From Bacteroides reticulotermitis JCM 10512 (lineage in GTDB: Bacteria; Bacteroidota; Bacteroidia; Bacteroidales; Bacteroidaceae), in the NCBI RefSeq assembly GCF_000517545.1, contig NZ_BAIV01000014.1, forward strand, positions 1-64,000: a DNA stretch of 64,000 bases. Direction: 5' to 3'. This document shows positions 27,797 to 37,797 of the stretch, piece by piece. The notes under the pieces were generated by a model. The model saw only the letters and a program-made list of their open reading frames with translations, was not told where the DNA came from and ran no database searches. A program made the translations under genes and the position numbers. Positions within the stretch are counted from its first letter, which is position 1. Each line of letters opens with the position of its first letter.

Positions 27797-29269
27797 TCAG
27801 TCAGCTTTACGCACCGCATCGCGGGCCAGTTGTTGGAAAACATCATCCATGGTCGACACGCCGAACTGCCTCTTTAGATTATCGGGCGTATCGAGTGCTT
27901 TGATTTGTCCATCTACCATGATGGAAATGCGGTTGCAGTACTCCGCTTCATCCATATAGTGGGTAGTTACAAATATGGTAATCCCACGATCGGCAGCCTG
28001 ATAGATCAACTCCCAGAACTGTCGTCGGGTAGCAGGTTCTACACCTCCTGTAGGCTCATCGAGAAAGACGATCTTAGGCTCATGAAATATAGAAACCGAG
28101 AAAGCCAGTTTCTGTTTCCATCCTAATGGAAGACTCTTCACCAAAGTGTTTCGTTCGGCGGTAAGGCCGAGACGTTCCAGCAATTTATCCGTTTTCTCGG
28201 CAATATCTTTCTCCTTCATTCCATAAATACCGGCGAACAAGCGGATATTCTCCCACACTTTCAAATCCTCGTACAAAGAAAACTTCTGGCTCATATAGCC
28301 AATATGTTTCTTCACCTGCTCCGCATCTTTGCAAATATCGAATCCGCCGATCTTTCCAACCCCCGAAGTCGGTTTGCTCAATCCGCACAACATCCGCATA
28401 GCCGTAGTCTTCCCCGCGCCATTAGCCCCAAGAAAACCAAATATTTCTCCACGTTTCACTTGGAAAGAGATATGATCTACGGCCGTAAACGAGCCAAAGC
28501 ACTTCGTCAATCCTTCCACTTCAATCACCGGAGTTGTCCCTTCGCCCTTCCCCTCTTCACGCGCCAAAGAAGGCGGACAGAGGATATCGGCAAAACGATT
28601 CAATATCTCTTCGGGAACATCAATTCCATGAATCTGCCCGTTGTTGATAAAAGCGATCCGGTCGCACTGGCGAGCTTCGTCCATGATGGGGGTCGATACA
28701 ATGATGGTAATTCCCTGCTGACGCAAGTTTTGCAACATCTGCCAGAACTCTTTACGCGAAACAGGATCGACTCCGGTAGTTGGCTCATCGAGAAACAAGA
28801 TTTCGGGTTTATGAATCAGCGCACAACTCAAAGCCAACTTCTGTTTCATGCCACCCGACAGGGCACCTGCCCGCCGTTTCTTAAAAGGTTCTATCTGCTG
28901 ATAGATATCTTTTATCAAATCGTAGTTTTCTTGAATGGTAGTATGAAATACGGTCGCGAAGAATTCCAGGTTCTCTTCCACCGTAAGATCTTGGTAAAGA
29001 GAAAATTTCCCCGGCATATACCCAATCTGCCGGCGTATTTGTTTGTAGTCTTTCACCACATCCAACCCGCCAACCGTAGCCGCTCCGCTATCCGCCAGTA
29101 GTAAGGTGGTCAAGATGCGAAACATGGTACTCTTGCCGGCGCCGTCGGGTCCTATCAGTCCGAAGATTTCTCCCCGATTCACCGTAAAGGAGACGCCTTT
29201 CAAAGCTTCTACCTTACCGTAAGTTTTACTGATATTGGTCGCTACAACGAGCGTGTCTACTTCTTCCAT
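27797..29269 (-). CDS. Tandem (fused) ABC transporter ATPase, YbhF-like
   Basis: The 490 residues contain two nucleotide-binding domains. NBD1 has Walker A GPDGAGKST near 40, signature LSGGMKQKL and FLDEPTTGVDP. NBD2 begins near 250 with Walker A GANGAGKTT, a degenerate signature LPLGWKQKL, and FLDEPTGGVEP. The arrangement matches YbhF-type exporters that work with paired ABC-2 permeases and a HlyD protein. It overlaps the hlyD-like gene at its start. The non-canonical NBD2 signature suggests asymmetric ATP hydrolysis. Confidence 0.9.
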   Translation of the reverse strand: MEEVDTLVVATNISKTYGKVEALKGVSFTVNRGEIFGLIGPDGAGKSTMFRILTTLLLADSGAATVGGLDVVKDYKQIRRQIGYMPGKFSLYQDLTVEENLEFFATVFHTTIQENYDLIKDIYQQIEPFKKRRAGALSGGMKQKLALSCALIHKPEILFLDEPTTGVDPVSRKEFWQMLQNLRQQGITIIVSTPIMDEARQCDRIAFINNGQIHGIDVPEEILNRFADILCPPSLAREEGKGEGTTPVIEVEGLTKCFGSFTAVDHISFQVKRGEIFGFLGANGAGKTTAMRMLCGLSKPTSGVGKIGGFDICKDAEQVKKHIGYMSQKFSLYEDLKVWENIRLFAGIYGMKEKDIAEKTDKLLERLGLTAERNTLVKSLPLGWKQKLAFSVSIFHEPKIVFLDEPTGGVEPATRRQFWELIYQAADRGITIFVTTHYMDEAEYCNRISIMVDGQIKALDTPDNLKRQFGVSTMDDVFQQLARDAVRKAD

Positions 29270-30183
29270 TTCGCTCCTCCGTACATACCTATTTTCAGAT
29301 AGCCGTCATTCTTCACCGCTATTTTGACGGCATACACCAAATTAGCCCGTTCGTCTTTTGTCAGAATCGTTTTGGGCGTAAATTCCGATCGGTCGGATAT
29401 CCAGGTAACCGCACCTTCATACGCTTTTTGTTCGGCAGCTCCATAGTCGGAGTAAACCGTTACTTGGTCGCCCAACTTCACATGAGCCAACTGTTCCGAA
29501 GTGATATAGGCACGCAAGTACATGCGGTCAATGTCGGCTACCTTAAACAGAGGTTTGCCAACCGAAGCCAATTCGCCCGCTTCGGTATATTTAGCCAGCA
29601 CGGTTCCGTTTATAGGCGACTGAACATGGCATTTGCTCAACTGATCTTCTACTTGAGCGACCTGCACAATCACCGATTTCCCTTGTTCGGTCAGGCTGTT
29701 CGTACTATTCATAAGAGATGATGTCTGGGCAGTAAGCTCACGTTCGAGCAGCGCGATCTGGGCATCCCAATCGTCCAACTGTTTGCGGTTAGCGGCTCCT
29801 GCTTCCAATAGATTCTGCACTCTGCGCTTCTCTCGCTGTGCTGTGGCAATCTGTTGTTTAGTAGCTGCAATCTGTTTCGCCAAATCCGGCCGTTGACTTT
29901 CCACTGACTTCAAACTTGCTCCCAACTGCATCTTCGTTAAGTAGAGCTGAACGGTATCGATAAGCCCTACCTCCTCGCCCACTTGCAACCGGGTACCTTC
30001 TTCCAGATTCAAATGAAGTAGCTTGCCGGATGCCTCGGCCGAAACCGTTACTTCCGTACTTTCAAACGTACCGGTCGCATCATAAACGGGTAATCCGTTT
30101 CCACAGGAAGCCAAAAGCAATAACATACCTCCGACCCCTACATTGTATATCGTTTGTTTCATAAGGCAATTCTTCTTATTCAT
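29257..30183 (-). CDS. HlyD/YbhG-like membrane fusion lipoprotein
   Basis: This 308-residue protein has a lipoprotein signal ending LLASC, a biotinyl-lipoyl-like half (VSAEASGKLLHLNLEEGTR), a coiled-coil hairpin at about 85-170 and the second lipoyl half with SPINGTVLAKYTEAGE. It should bridge the inner-membrane ABC exporter to the TolC-type channel encoded upstream. It overlaps the end of the tolC-like gene by eight bases. Confidence 0.88.
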   Translation of the reverse strand: MNKKNCLMKQTIYNVGVGGMLLLLASCGNGLPVYDATGTFESTEVTVSAEASGKLLHLNLEEGTRLQVGEEVGLIDTVQLYLTKMQLGASLKSVESQRPDLAKQIAATKQQIATAQREKRRVQNLLEAGAANRKQLDDWDAQIALLERELTAQTSSLMNSTNSLTEQGKSVIVQVAQVEDQLSKCHVQSPINGTVLAKYTEAGELASVGKPLFKVADIDRMYLRAYITSEQLAHVKLGDQVTVYSDYGAAEQKAYEGAVTWISDRSEFTPKTILTKDERANLVYAVKIAVKNDGYLKIGMYGGAKWKK

Positions 30184-31437
30184 GGTTTGTAGTATATTTC
30201 AGTTGATAAATATTCATCAGTAATTGGATCTCATGCAAGGCTTTCGTTTGCTTGGACAGGCTTTCGTTGGTTATTTCCCGCAGCATTTCGGTCACCGTTA
30301 AGGTTCCGTTGGCAACCTTAGCTTCGGCGGCTTTACGAATATTACTCCGCAAACGAATTATTTCGTCATCGTCTTGCATCTGTTTCTCCATCGAACGGAT
30401 GGCATGATCCTGCTGTGTCATTTGCAAACGTGTATTGAAAAGAAATACATCCCGGTTGCTATCTAACTGACGACGGCTGTTTTCTATAACCCGCCGGTCG
30501 TTTTTGAGCGTATACAGACTTCCGAAGTTCCACGACAAACGAACACCTGCTATATAATAAGGAGCAAACTTATCTTTCAACATATTCAAGCCCGGGTTGC
30601 CGTAAGCTCCCTGAACAAAGAGTCCGAAATGGGGCATATAGCCTACATCGAGTGCTTTCTCGCGTACCTGCAAACTTGTTTTCTGTACATCGAACCAAGT
30701 CAGTTCCGGCCGGCGTATTTCACTGGCTGCCGAAACAGTTTCTTCCCGTAAGGTTTTTCAAGAACAGCTTCATCGGGCAACTTCTCGCCTACCAACAACG
30801 AAAGCATCTGCATATAGGCTAGGCGAAGCGAAGCAAGCTCCACACGTTTTTGCCGTGTATTCAGTTCTTCCACCTTTACAGCATCCAAGTCGGCCTGATT
30901 GGCAATACCATTTTCTACATAAGCCGTTATCTGTCGGAAGCTCCGCGCCAGGTCTTCCTGAAGCAACGCGTTTTGTTCCAATTGTTCGCCAAGTAGCAAG
31001 ATTCCGAAATACAGATCGTTCACCCGCTCATTAAGTGCGTACATATCTACATTCAGCTTTTCTTTATCTACTTCCGCATTCGCCTCGGTTTGCTTCTTCT
31101 TCATCCGGATTCCTCCGCCATCCCAAATGTTCTGTTGCAGTTCTAATAGAACCTGATATTGATCTTTGGGCAATCCTTTGATATCGATCCCTGCCATTTT
31201 GATCGGAATTTCCGTTACATCACTCTGGTACGAAGCTTTAGCCGAAAGAGCAAACTGAGGTAAATAGCCCTTGGCAGCATTAGCCAGACTATACTCCTTT
31301 GTCTTCTCAATCAGTCCGTATTGACGTACCAAGGGATAGTTTTCCTGCGTTTTCCGCTGACACTCTTTCAATGTAATCTGTCCGTACATTCCTGTAACGG
31401 AACACAACCAAAAGAGACTGAAAATCATTCTTTTCAT
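30176..31437 (-). pseudogene. TolC-like outer membrane efflux protein, single-base frameshift
   Basis: The first frame (31437-30700) has a signal peptide and the first TolC repeat with long helices; it ends at KYAGRN. The -1 frame carries on with EETVSAASEIRRPELTWFDVQ and the second repeat through LRLSWNFGSLY to TAA 30176. One missing G in a GGGG run near 30750 (TACGGGG read as TACGGG) accounts for it. Repaired length is about 420 residues, normal for the family. It is the first gene of the exporter operon and is read divergently from the AraC regulator. Confidence 0.85.
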
Positions 31438-31571
31438 ATATCTATCTTCTAACTATTATTCTATAGGCAAAGGTAAGCGTTTGGAGTATATTTCCACAGT
31501 CCACAAGTTGGTTATTATGTTCCATTAGTTCGATTTATAAGAAAAAATCCCGAAGCATATCCCAAAATTAT

Positions 31572-31579
31572 TATATTTG
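31572..31579 (+). promoter_or_regulatory. -7 promoter box of the AraC regulator gene
   Basis: TATATTTG matches the Bacteroidetes TAnnTTTG box and lies 19 bases before ATG 31598, implying a short leader. The exporter operon starts 135 bases to the left in the opposite direction. Confidence 0.6.
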
Positions 31580-31597
31580 CGGGAAAAGTGGACAAAA

Positions 31598-32494
31598 ATG
31601 GAACAAAAAGAACCTTTAGACTTTGGACTCAAGAACATAGAGGAAAAGATTATCGACCCACACAGTGAGTTTCGCTTCATTACCTCTAATTTTGGTTTCG
31701 TGAATAGCATCACCCATCTAGAACCCTTCTTGTTAAAATTCGGACAGCCTTATCGAATCAAAGAAGGGCGTATTGCATTTATACAAAGAGGTACGGCACG
31801 TGTCTCCATCAATTTGATAGAATATACGTATCAAAAGGGCATGATTGCCTTGGTTGCTCCTAATTCGATTATCCAAATGAATGAAATGTCGGCTGATTTC
31901 GATGCACAAATGATGGCTATACACGCTGACTTCCTTCCGATACAAAGTAAAGAGGACTTTTTGACCCACCTCCTGAACCACAAACGCCTCCTATTAATCT
32001 ACTTATCGGATGAGGAACATCAACAGATCGAAGAGTTCTACCTGCTGATGTGGAAAATTATGCAAGAGAAGATATTCCGAAGAGAGGTAATCCAGCATTT
32101 GCTGGTGAGTTTACTGTATAACATCGAATACTTTATTAAAGCTAACCACCAGCAAGTCTACGATGAACACTTGACGAGGCAGCAAGACATTTTCCAACGC
32201 TTTATCTCATTAGTCAATATATATAGCAAGACAGAGCGTACGGTTGGCTTTTACGCCGACAAGCTTTGCCTCACTCCCCGTTATCTAAATACCGTCATCC
32301 GACAAAACAGCCAGCAAACCGTTATGGACTGGATCGATCAATCGGTGATACAAGAAGCTAAAGTGATGTTGAAATGCAGTAATCTGCTGATCTATCAAAT
32401 AGCTGATGAGCTGAATTTCCCCAACCCGTCCTTCTTCTGCAAATACTTCAAAAGAAAGACGGGAATGACGCCACAAGCTTATCAGCGAAGCTAA
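31598..32494 (+). CDS. AraC family transcriptional regulator
   Basis: ATG 31598 was chosen over the TTG at 31577 because the promoter box overlaps the latter. The 298-residue protein has an N-terminal cupin-like ligand region (RIKEGRIAFIQRGTARV) and a C-terminal double HTH: VGFYADKLCLTPRYLNTVIRQ and QIADELNFPNPSFFCKYFKRKTGMTPQAYQ. It is divergent from the five-gene ABC exporter operon and probably controls it. The alpha-galactosidase gene ends 7 bases after its stop, from the other strand. Confidence 0.88.
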   Translation: MEQKEPLDFGLKNIEEKIIDPHSEFRFITSNFGFVNSITHLEPFLLKFGQPYRIKEGRIAFIQRGTARVSINLIEYTYQKGMIALVAPNSIIQMNEMSADFDAQMMAIHADFLPIQSKEDFLTHLLNHKRLLLIYLSDEEHQQIEEFYLLMWKIMQEKIFRREVIQHLLVSLLYNIEYFIKANHQQVYDEHLTRQQDIFQRFISLVNIYSKTERTVGFYADKLCLTPRYLNTVIRQNSQQTVMDWIDQSVIQEAKVMLKCSNLLIYQIADELNFPNPSFFCKYFKRKTGMTPQAYQRS

Positions 32495-32501
32495 TAAAAT
32501 A

Positions 32502-34683
32502 CTATCTGACTTCCACCAGTTCTAACACACGACTAGCATATTCGCGTGGCAAAGGAAGTTCAATGCCCGTATTCATTAGGAGAGCGCCACTAAACACTTT
32601 CCCTTCTACGGCAAGCGGATCTTTGCTTCTACATTCAGTTCAGTCAGGCAATATTGCTTGTTCGTCTCTAAGCCGGCCATGCGGAAACGGGGAATTATCT
32701 GTCCCTGATAATGCATGGTTTTGAAAGCGAAAAACACGGCCCGTTCCTTTTCAGGAGTAATATACATCAATGAAGCCACTCCTAGATCATCGTAGGGAGA
32801 AATAAGACGATACAAATCGCCTTGCTGAATAACCGGACGAATTTGTTTATAAGTCTCAATCGCTTTCCGGGCAAAGACACGCTCCTCTTCCGTCATGTTT
32901 TTAGGTTGCATCTCCATCCCCAGGCGACCGGTCATTGCTACATCAAAGCGAAGTTTTAAAGGTAACGCACGTCCCGTCTGATGATTAGGCGACGAACCGA
33001 CGTGGGCTCCCATGGCGACGGCGGGGAAGAAATAGGAAGTCCCCCACTGCATATAGATACGCTGCAAGGCTTCAGTGTTATCACTTACCCAGAATTCTTC
33101 GAAGTTGGGCAGTACTCCATAGTTCGCACGCCCACCCCCGCTGGCACAAGCTTGGATCACTAAATCGGGATACTTCGCCCGGATTCGCTCCATCACCCGG
33201 CGCAAGCCACGTTGGTAGTCAATATAAAGATGTGATTGTTTATCGGCAGTTAAATACGAAGAACCATAGTTGGAGATGTTCATGTTCGCATCCCATTTAA
33301 TGTAGGCAACATCCGGATTGTCAGTCATCAATTTATCGACAAGCTGATACATGAAATCCTGCACTTTCGGATTCGATACGTCCAACACCAATTGAGTTCC
33401 TCCTCGCCCTGGCCGTGGTTCGCGATTGGACTGACGGATGATCCAGTCGGGATGCTTCTCATATAGTTCGCTTACGTTGTTTGTCATTTCGGGTTCCAAC
33501 CATATCCCGAACTTAATACCGTGTTTCTTAGCAGCCTTCACCAGACCGTCTATGCCATGAGGAAGTTTATGGGTATCTACCGTCCAATCCCCTAAAGATG
33601 AGTTGTCGCTCTTGCGGGGATATTTATCGCCAAACCAGCCGTCGTCCATCACAAAAAGTTCGCCACCCATATCGCTATATCACCCATCATCTGGTCCATC
33701 CCTTGCTCGGTGATGTCGAAGTAAACTCCCTCCCAACTATTCAACAGGACATCGCGTTGTTTCTTTCCACCGTGCACCTTACCATTTCGAGCCCAATGAT
33801 GGAAGTTACGACTTACGCCACCCAAGCCTTCATCACTATAAGTCAGCGCCAGTTCAGGGGTAACAAACACTTCTTTAGGAGCCAGACTATATGCGGAAGC
33901 ATCTTCGTTGATTCCGGCAAAGAACGAATGATAGTTCGTATCATCCGTATCAAAACGCAAGCTAAAGTTTCCTCCCCAACAAAGAGCGGCTCCAATAACC
34001 CGTCCATACGCCTCCTGTGGTTTACCATCCAATGAGATCATCACCTCGGCATGGCTTGTATGCGAATTACGGACTCCATCCTTATTCTTGATTACTTTCA
34101 TACCCGGAAGCAGCGGTTCGGCCACAACCTTACTTTCATTTGCCCAAGTACCATAGAGATGAGAGATCCAAACATCGTTCTTGCGCACCGGCAGATAAGC
34201 CGAAGCGAACTGTTGCAACTTGACTTCTTTCTTCTCGGTATGAGATATTTCGGTCCAAGTCTCAATTATATCGGAGTTTCGATAGGCTTTATACATCATT
34301 TTCACCTCGAAAGGATATACCTTGTCGCATGTTGTTATTTGAGTCAGGCTAAATTCGGGTTCTTCTTTGGTCTGAACACCTGTAACGACGAGATCTAAGG
34401 ACATATTTCCATCTCCATGTTGCACCTGCAAAGCGGCTTCTGCCGTACATTCAACGCCAAAAACGGGATAAGCCGAACGAGTATCTGGCAGACTCGCCTC
34501 CATGATCGAACCGATTTGTTCCGGTTTTATCTTATCTCCGTAGTAGATAAACTTCAACTCGCCCTTATTCGGTGCGGACAGTAGTAAAGAGGTATTTGCA
34601 GTAGAAATCAGAACCTCCTTTTCCCAAGCGAAAAGGGGGAAAGTAGTCGATAAGCAAAAGGCTAACAAAAGTAGTTTCTTCAT
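32502..34683 (-). pseudogene. GH36 alpha-galactosidase with two single-base frameshifts
   Basis: Reading three joined frames from ATG 34683 gives about 727 residues: signal peptide ending LFAW, an N-terminal beta-sandwich, a TIM barrel with FVMDDGWFG, IKFGIWLEPEM, DVAYIKWDANM (nucleophile Asp in KWD) and FWVSDNTEA (acid/base Asp), then a C-terminal beta domain. Frame breaks are at about 33665 (IASMGGELF region) and about 32620 (NVEAKDPLAVEGK), each explained by one missing base. It should release terminal alpha-galactose from oligosaccharides in the periplasm. All catalytic motifs are intact. Confidence 0.85.
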
Positions 34684-34743
34684 AATCCATTATAATTTAA
34701 GAATTCGGTAGGCTAAAATAAAGATTAAATAGAAAAAACAAAA

Positions 34744-34804
34744 GCCTGAATGTATCATTTCCAACCTTGAAATACAAAATGGAAGTGATATGATACATTC
34801 AGGC
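34744..34804 (-). terminator. Intrinsic terminator of the guanylyltransferase gene
   Basis: GCCTGAATGTATCA is repeated inverted across 61 bases with an internal bulge. On the minus strand the stem is followed by TTTTGTTTTTTC, and it sits 36 bases after the stop of the gene at 34841. Confidence 0.75.
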
Positions 34805-34840
34805 AGTTGCCAGTAGACAGGCCACTGATTGGAAGGCCCT

Positions 34841-35893
34841 TTATTGAGAAAATTCCTTGATACGCTGTTCTTCTTCCAAGCGACAGATCAACAGGGTATT
34901 GTCTTTTTCGGCAATGATATAACCATCGAGTCCTTGCACCACAACTCGTTTTTCTTCGCTTGCATGTACGATGCAATTCTTGCTTTCATATAGGCGCACA
35001 TCCTGCCCGATAACGGCGTTTCCGGAATTGTCACGAGGCAATAAACCGTGAAGTGCTCCCCAGGTTCCGAGATCCGACCATCCGAACGATGCCGGCAGAA
35101 GGTAAATTTCTTCAGCCTTCTCCATCACAGCATAGTCGATGGAGATGCTTTCGCAAGTTGGGAAAAACTTTCGGATTACTTCATCTTCTCTTTCGGTATA
35201 GAGATCGGGGAAAAGCCGATCGAATATCTGAGCAATACCGGGTGCGTATACACGCATCACGGCAGTAATCGTACGTACGTTCCAAACAAATATTCCGGCA
35301 TTCCAGAAGTAATTGCCTGCCGACAGATAGGCTTCAGCTGTATCCTTATCCGGTTTCTCTTTGAATGCGTCTACTTTCAAAATCTCTTTGTCAGCCAAGA
35401 TCGCATCCCCTGCCGCAATGTAACCGTATCCGGTTTCAGGGCGGGTTGGACGAACGCCTAACGTGGCAATGGCACTACTCTCTGCCGTAAAGTGAAGTGC
35501 TTTTTCTACTATTCTCCGAAACTCAGCCGTATCGATGACTAACGCGTCGGAAGGTGTCACCACGACATTGGCATTCGGATGTTTCTTTTTAATTTTCCAG
35601 CAGGCATACGCTATACATGGAGCGGTATTTCGGGCACAAGGTTCGGCCAGGATATTGCTTTCGGGTATCTCGGGCAACTGTTCCCGTACAATACTTACAT
35701 ACTTTTCCGAGGTAACTACCCACACATTCTCTTGCGGACAGATTCCCTTGAAACGATCCACTGTCAATTGAATCAATGTTTTACCACATCCCATCACATC
35801 TATAAACTGCTTTGGGCATTCCGGTGTACTCATAGGCCAAAAACGACTTCCTATGCCGCCTGCCATAATTACAATATGATTATCCATAGGCAT
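34841..35893 (-). CDS. manC: Mannose-1-phosphate guanylyltransferase
   Basis: The protein is 350 residues of the GDP-mannose pyrophosphorylase family: N-terminal signature IMAGGIGSRFWPMSTPECPKQ near 9-29, then AEPCARNTAPCIAYA, TPSDALV, TGYGYI, FKEKPD and the GWSDLGTWGAL block. It makes GDP-mannose from mannose-1-phosphate and GTP for glycan and capsule synthesis. It lacks the C-terminal isomerase domain of bifunctional ManC and so is the single-function form. It is monocistronic, with its own terminator. Confidence 0.92.
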   Translation of the reverse strand: MPMDNHIVIMAGGIGSRFWPMSTPECPKQFIDVMGCGKTLIQLTVDRFKGICPQENVWVVTSEKYVSIVREQLPEIPESNILAEPCARNTAPCIAYACWKIKKKHPNANVVVTPSDALVIDTAEFRRIVEKALHFTAESSAIATLGVRPTRPETGYGYIAAGDAILADKEILKVDAFKEKPDKDTAEAYLSAGNYFWNAGIFVWNVRTITAVMRVYAPGIAQIFDRLFPDLYTEREDEVIRKFFPTCESISIDYAVMEKAEEIYLLPASFGWSDLGTWGALHGLLPRDNSGNAVIGQDVRLYESKNCIVHASEEKRVVVQGLDGYIIAEKDNTLLICRLEEEQRIKEFSQ

Positions 35894-36435
35894 CTAACAA
35901 TTCCCCTTAATTGAAACTTCTTTATAAATAAGGGTGCAAGATACTGCAAATCGCGGAAAGAGACAAACGAAAATGCCAAAGATTTGTGGATACAATGAAA
36001 AGATGCGAATCAGACAAACTCATTGACAAATCAAAGGTCTAAATAAATCTAGGCATGCATCAATATGTTAAAGATCGCATCTTTTTAAAAATACTGGTAG
36101 AAAAATAGTTAAAGTCAAGTTAATTCCTTATCTTTGCGAGATAAACAAACGAAGTTTATGCTAAATCTTTCTTGACAGCAATTTGATCCGTTTTTGTCTT
36201 ACGGACCTACCCATCGTCAAAATCGAAATCAAAATCAACTTTTGTTTTATTATATACTCTCAAAAGAGTGCTGAGTAATGGATATAGCACATTTTTGAGA
36301 ATTTTAAAAATAAGGTCTAACAAGTGAGTTATCAGACAATTACTTTGAAAAGACTGAAGAATAAATTATTTTTGCAATGAAATTATTGCAAAAATATTAA
36401 TTGAGAAATCACCTAAAAAATAAGAAAAATAGCCC
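35894..36435 (+). promoter_or_regulatory. Long leader and promoter region of the cold-shock gene
   Basis: No ORF lies here. TTATCTTTG at 36129-36136 fits a -7 box, which would leave an untranslated leader of about 290 bases before the cold-shock-domain ATG at 36436. Long structured leaders are typical of cold-shock mRNAs; that this one is temperature-responsive is inference only. Confidence 0.5.
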
Positions 36436-36870
36436 ATGGCAGTATCATTTAACAAAAGAGAATTACAAAAGAAAAAAGAACAGAAAAAACAAGAAAAGCT
36501 GAAGCGTAAAGAAGAACGTAAAGCTAGTGCAAGCGGATCATTTGATGATATGATCGCTTATGTTGATGAGAATGGCATGATAACTGACACTCCTCCCGAT
36601 CCGAATAAGAAACAAGAAATCGAGATCGAGAATATTGAAGTGTCAACTCCTAAAAAAGAATTCGTGGAAGAAGTTCCATTGATTGGACGCGTTGATTTTT
36701 TCAATCCTGATAAAGGTTTTGGATTCATTAAAAATACAACCAACACAGAAAAATACTTCTTTCACATTAGCAACGCTCCGGCTAATATAGCCGAAGGCAA
36801 TAAAGTAAGTTATGAATTAGAGCGAGGCGATAGAGGTATGAATGCCGTGAAAATCGTTCTAGAGAAATAA
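36436..36870 (+). CDS. Cold-shock domain protein with basic N-terminal extension
   Basis: This 144-residue protein has a lysine/glutamate-rich helical N-terminus (about 1-35), an acidic linker and a C-terminal cold-shock domain with RNP1 KGFGFIKN and RNP2 YFFHIS. It probably binds single-stranded RNA. The RRM gene starts 33 bases downstream, so the two RNA-binding proteins should be made from one transcript. Confidence 0.88.
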   Translation: MAVSFNKRELQKKKEQKKQEKLKRKEERKASASGSFDDMIAYVDENGMITDTPPDPNKKQEIEIENIEVSTPKKEFVEEVPLIGRVDFFNPDKGFGFIKNTTNTEKYFFHISNAPANIAEGNKVSYELERGDRGMNAVKIVLEK

Positions 36871-36902
36871 AAACAATAATTAATTACATTAAAAACGAAA
36901 AG

Positions 36903-37235
36903 ATGAACATTTATGTATCGAATTTAAATTTTAGCACAGAAAGCGAAAATTTACAGGAATTATTTGCAACGTACGGAGAAGTTACTTCTGCTAAAATTAT
37001 TACAGATCGTGAAACTGGACGCTCACGCGGCTTTGGCTTTGTAGAAATGCCAGACGACAGCGAAGGCCAAAAGGCTATCGACGAGCTAAACAATACTGAT
37101 TTCGAAGGAAAAACTATTTCAGTAAACGTTGCTCGCCCAAGAACTGAAAGAAGCAATGGCGGTGGATACGGTCATGGCGGCGGTGGTTACAACCGTGGTG
37201 GCGGTAATGGCGGTGGATACGGCCGTAGATACTAA
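36903..37235 (+). CDS. RRM RNA-binding protein with glycine-rich tail
   Basis: The 110 residues comprise one RRM: RNP2 IYVSNL at 3-8, RNP1 RGFGFVEM at about 41-48. A glycine/arginine/tyrosine-rich tail follows from about residue 83. It is one of the eukaryotic-like RRM proteins abundant in Bacteroidetes, thought to act as global RNA-binding regulators. The terminator at 37316-37360 closes this two-gene unit. Confidence 0.92.
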   Translation: MNIYVSNLNFSTESENLQELFATYGEVTSAKIITDRETGRSRGFGFVEMPDDSEGQKAIDELNNTDFEGKTISVNVARPRTERSNGGGYGHGGGGYNRGGGNGGGYGRRY

Positions 37236-37315
37236 TTATATTAAGGAGACGTGCCGCGAGAATAAAGGCCTGTAAAGTTTACTTTATCACAAAGCACACT
37301 CTTTTTTGAAAATTC

Positions 37316-37362
37316 AAAGCAATGAAGTTAAGTTTTACTTTTCTTCATTGCTTTTGTTTTTT
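37316..37362 (+). terminator. Intrinsic terminator after the RRM gene
   Basis: AAAGCAATGAAG and CTTCATTGCTTT form a 12-bp perfect stem at 37316-37354, followed by TGTTTTTTAG. Confidence 0.8.
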
Positions 37363-37797
37363 AGCTACCCTACTCCTGGGCACCGGGCTAATTAGGGATC
37401 ACCTTTTATACATATGTATATATTATTAAGATAAACAGGGAGAACGTGTCATCAACTCCCACTCACAGCTATACCTCTAAAAAAAATGATTGTTGCATTG
37501 AAAAATTACGCAACCTTATTCGTTGACCTGCCCTTACGCGTATCCCTATTAGCAAAGCGGATAGGCTCGTACTAATTGCAGTTAGCATGTACTATCAAGA
37601 GGACGATACCGCTCTGTAGCCACTGCATGCACCAAAATGACAAAAAGGACTTTGGCTGCTTTTACTTTTGCATTAAAAGCACTAGTCTATGTGCAGAAAA
37701 TGGATTCCGAAACGATTCGTTCTATGTTGGCAAGTAGTGATAGTAAGAGAGCCGGCAGCAAATCCTGCAAGCTCTCTATCTTTTGTTTTACAGCCTA
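37363..37797. other. Intergenic region without a supported gene
   Basis: It contains a short palindrome TATACATATGTATA at about 37409-37423 and a hairpin AGAGAGC/GCTCTCT at 37746-37777 followed by a T-rich run rightward. A 67-codon frame at 37637-37840 has no ribosome site or protein-like character. Nothing else is seen. Confidence 0.45.

Noticed and set aside
28304..29101. A 265-codon plus-strand ORF
   Set aside because: It is antisense to the fused ABC ATPase, whose two nucleotide-binding domains are unambiguous.
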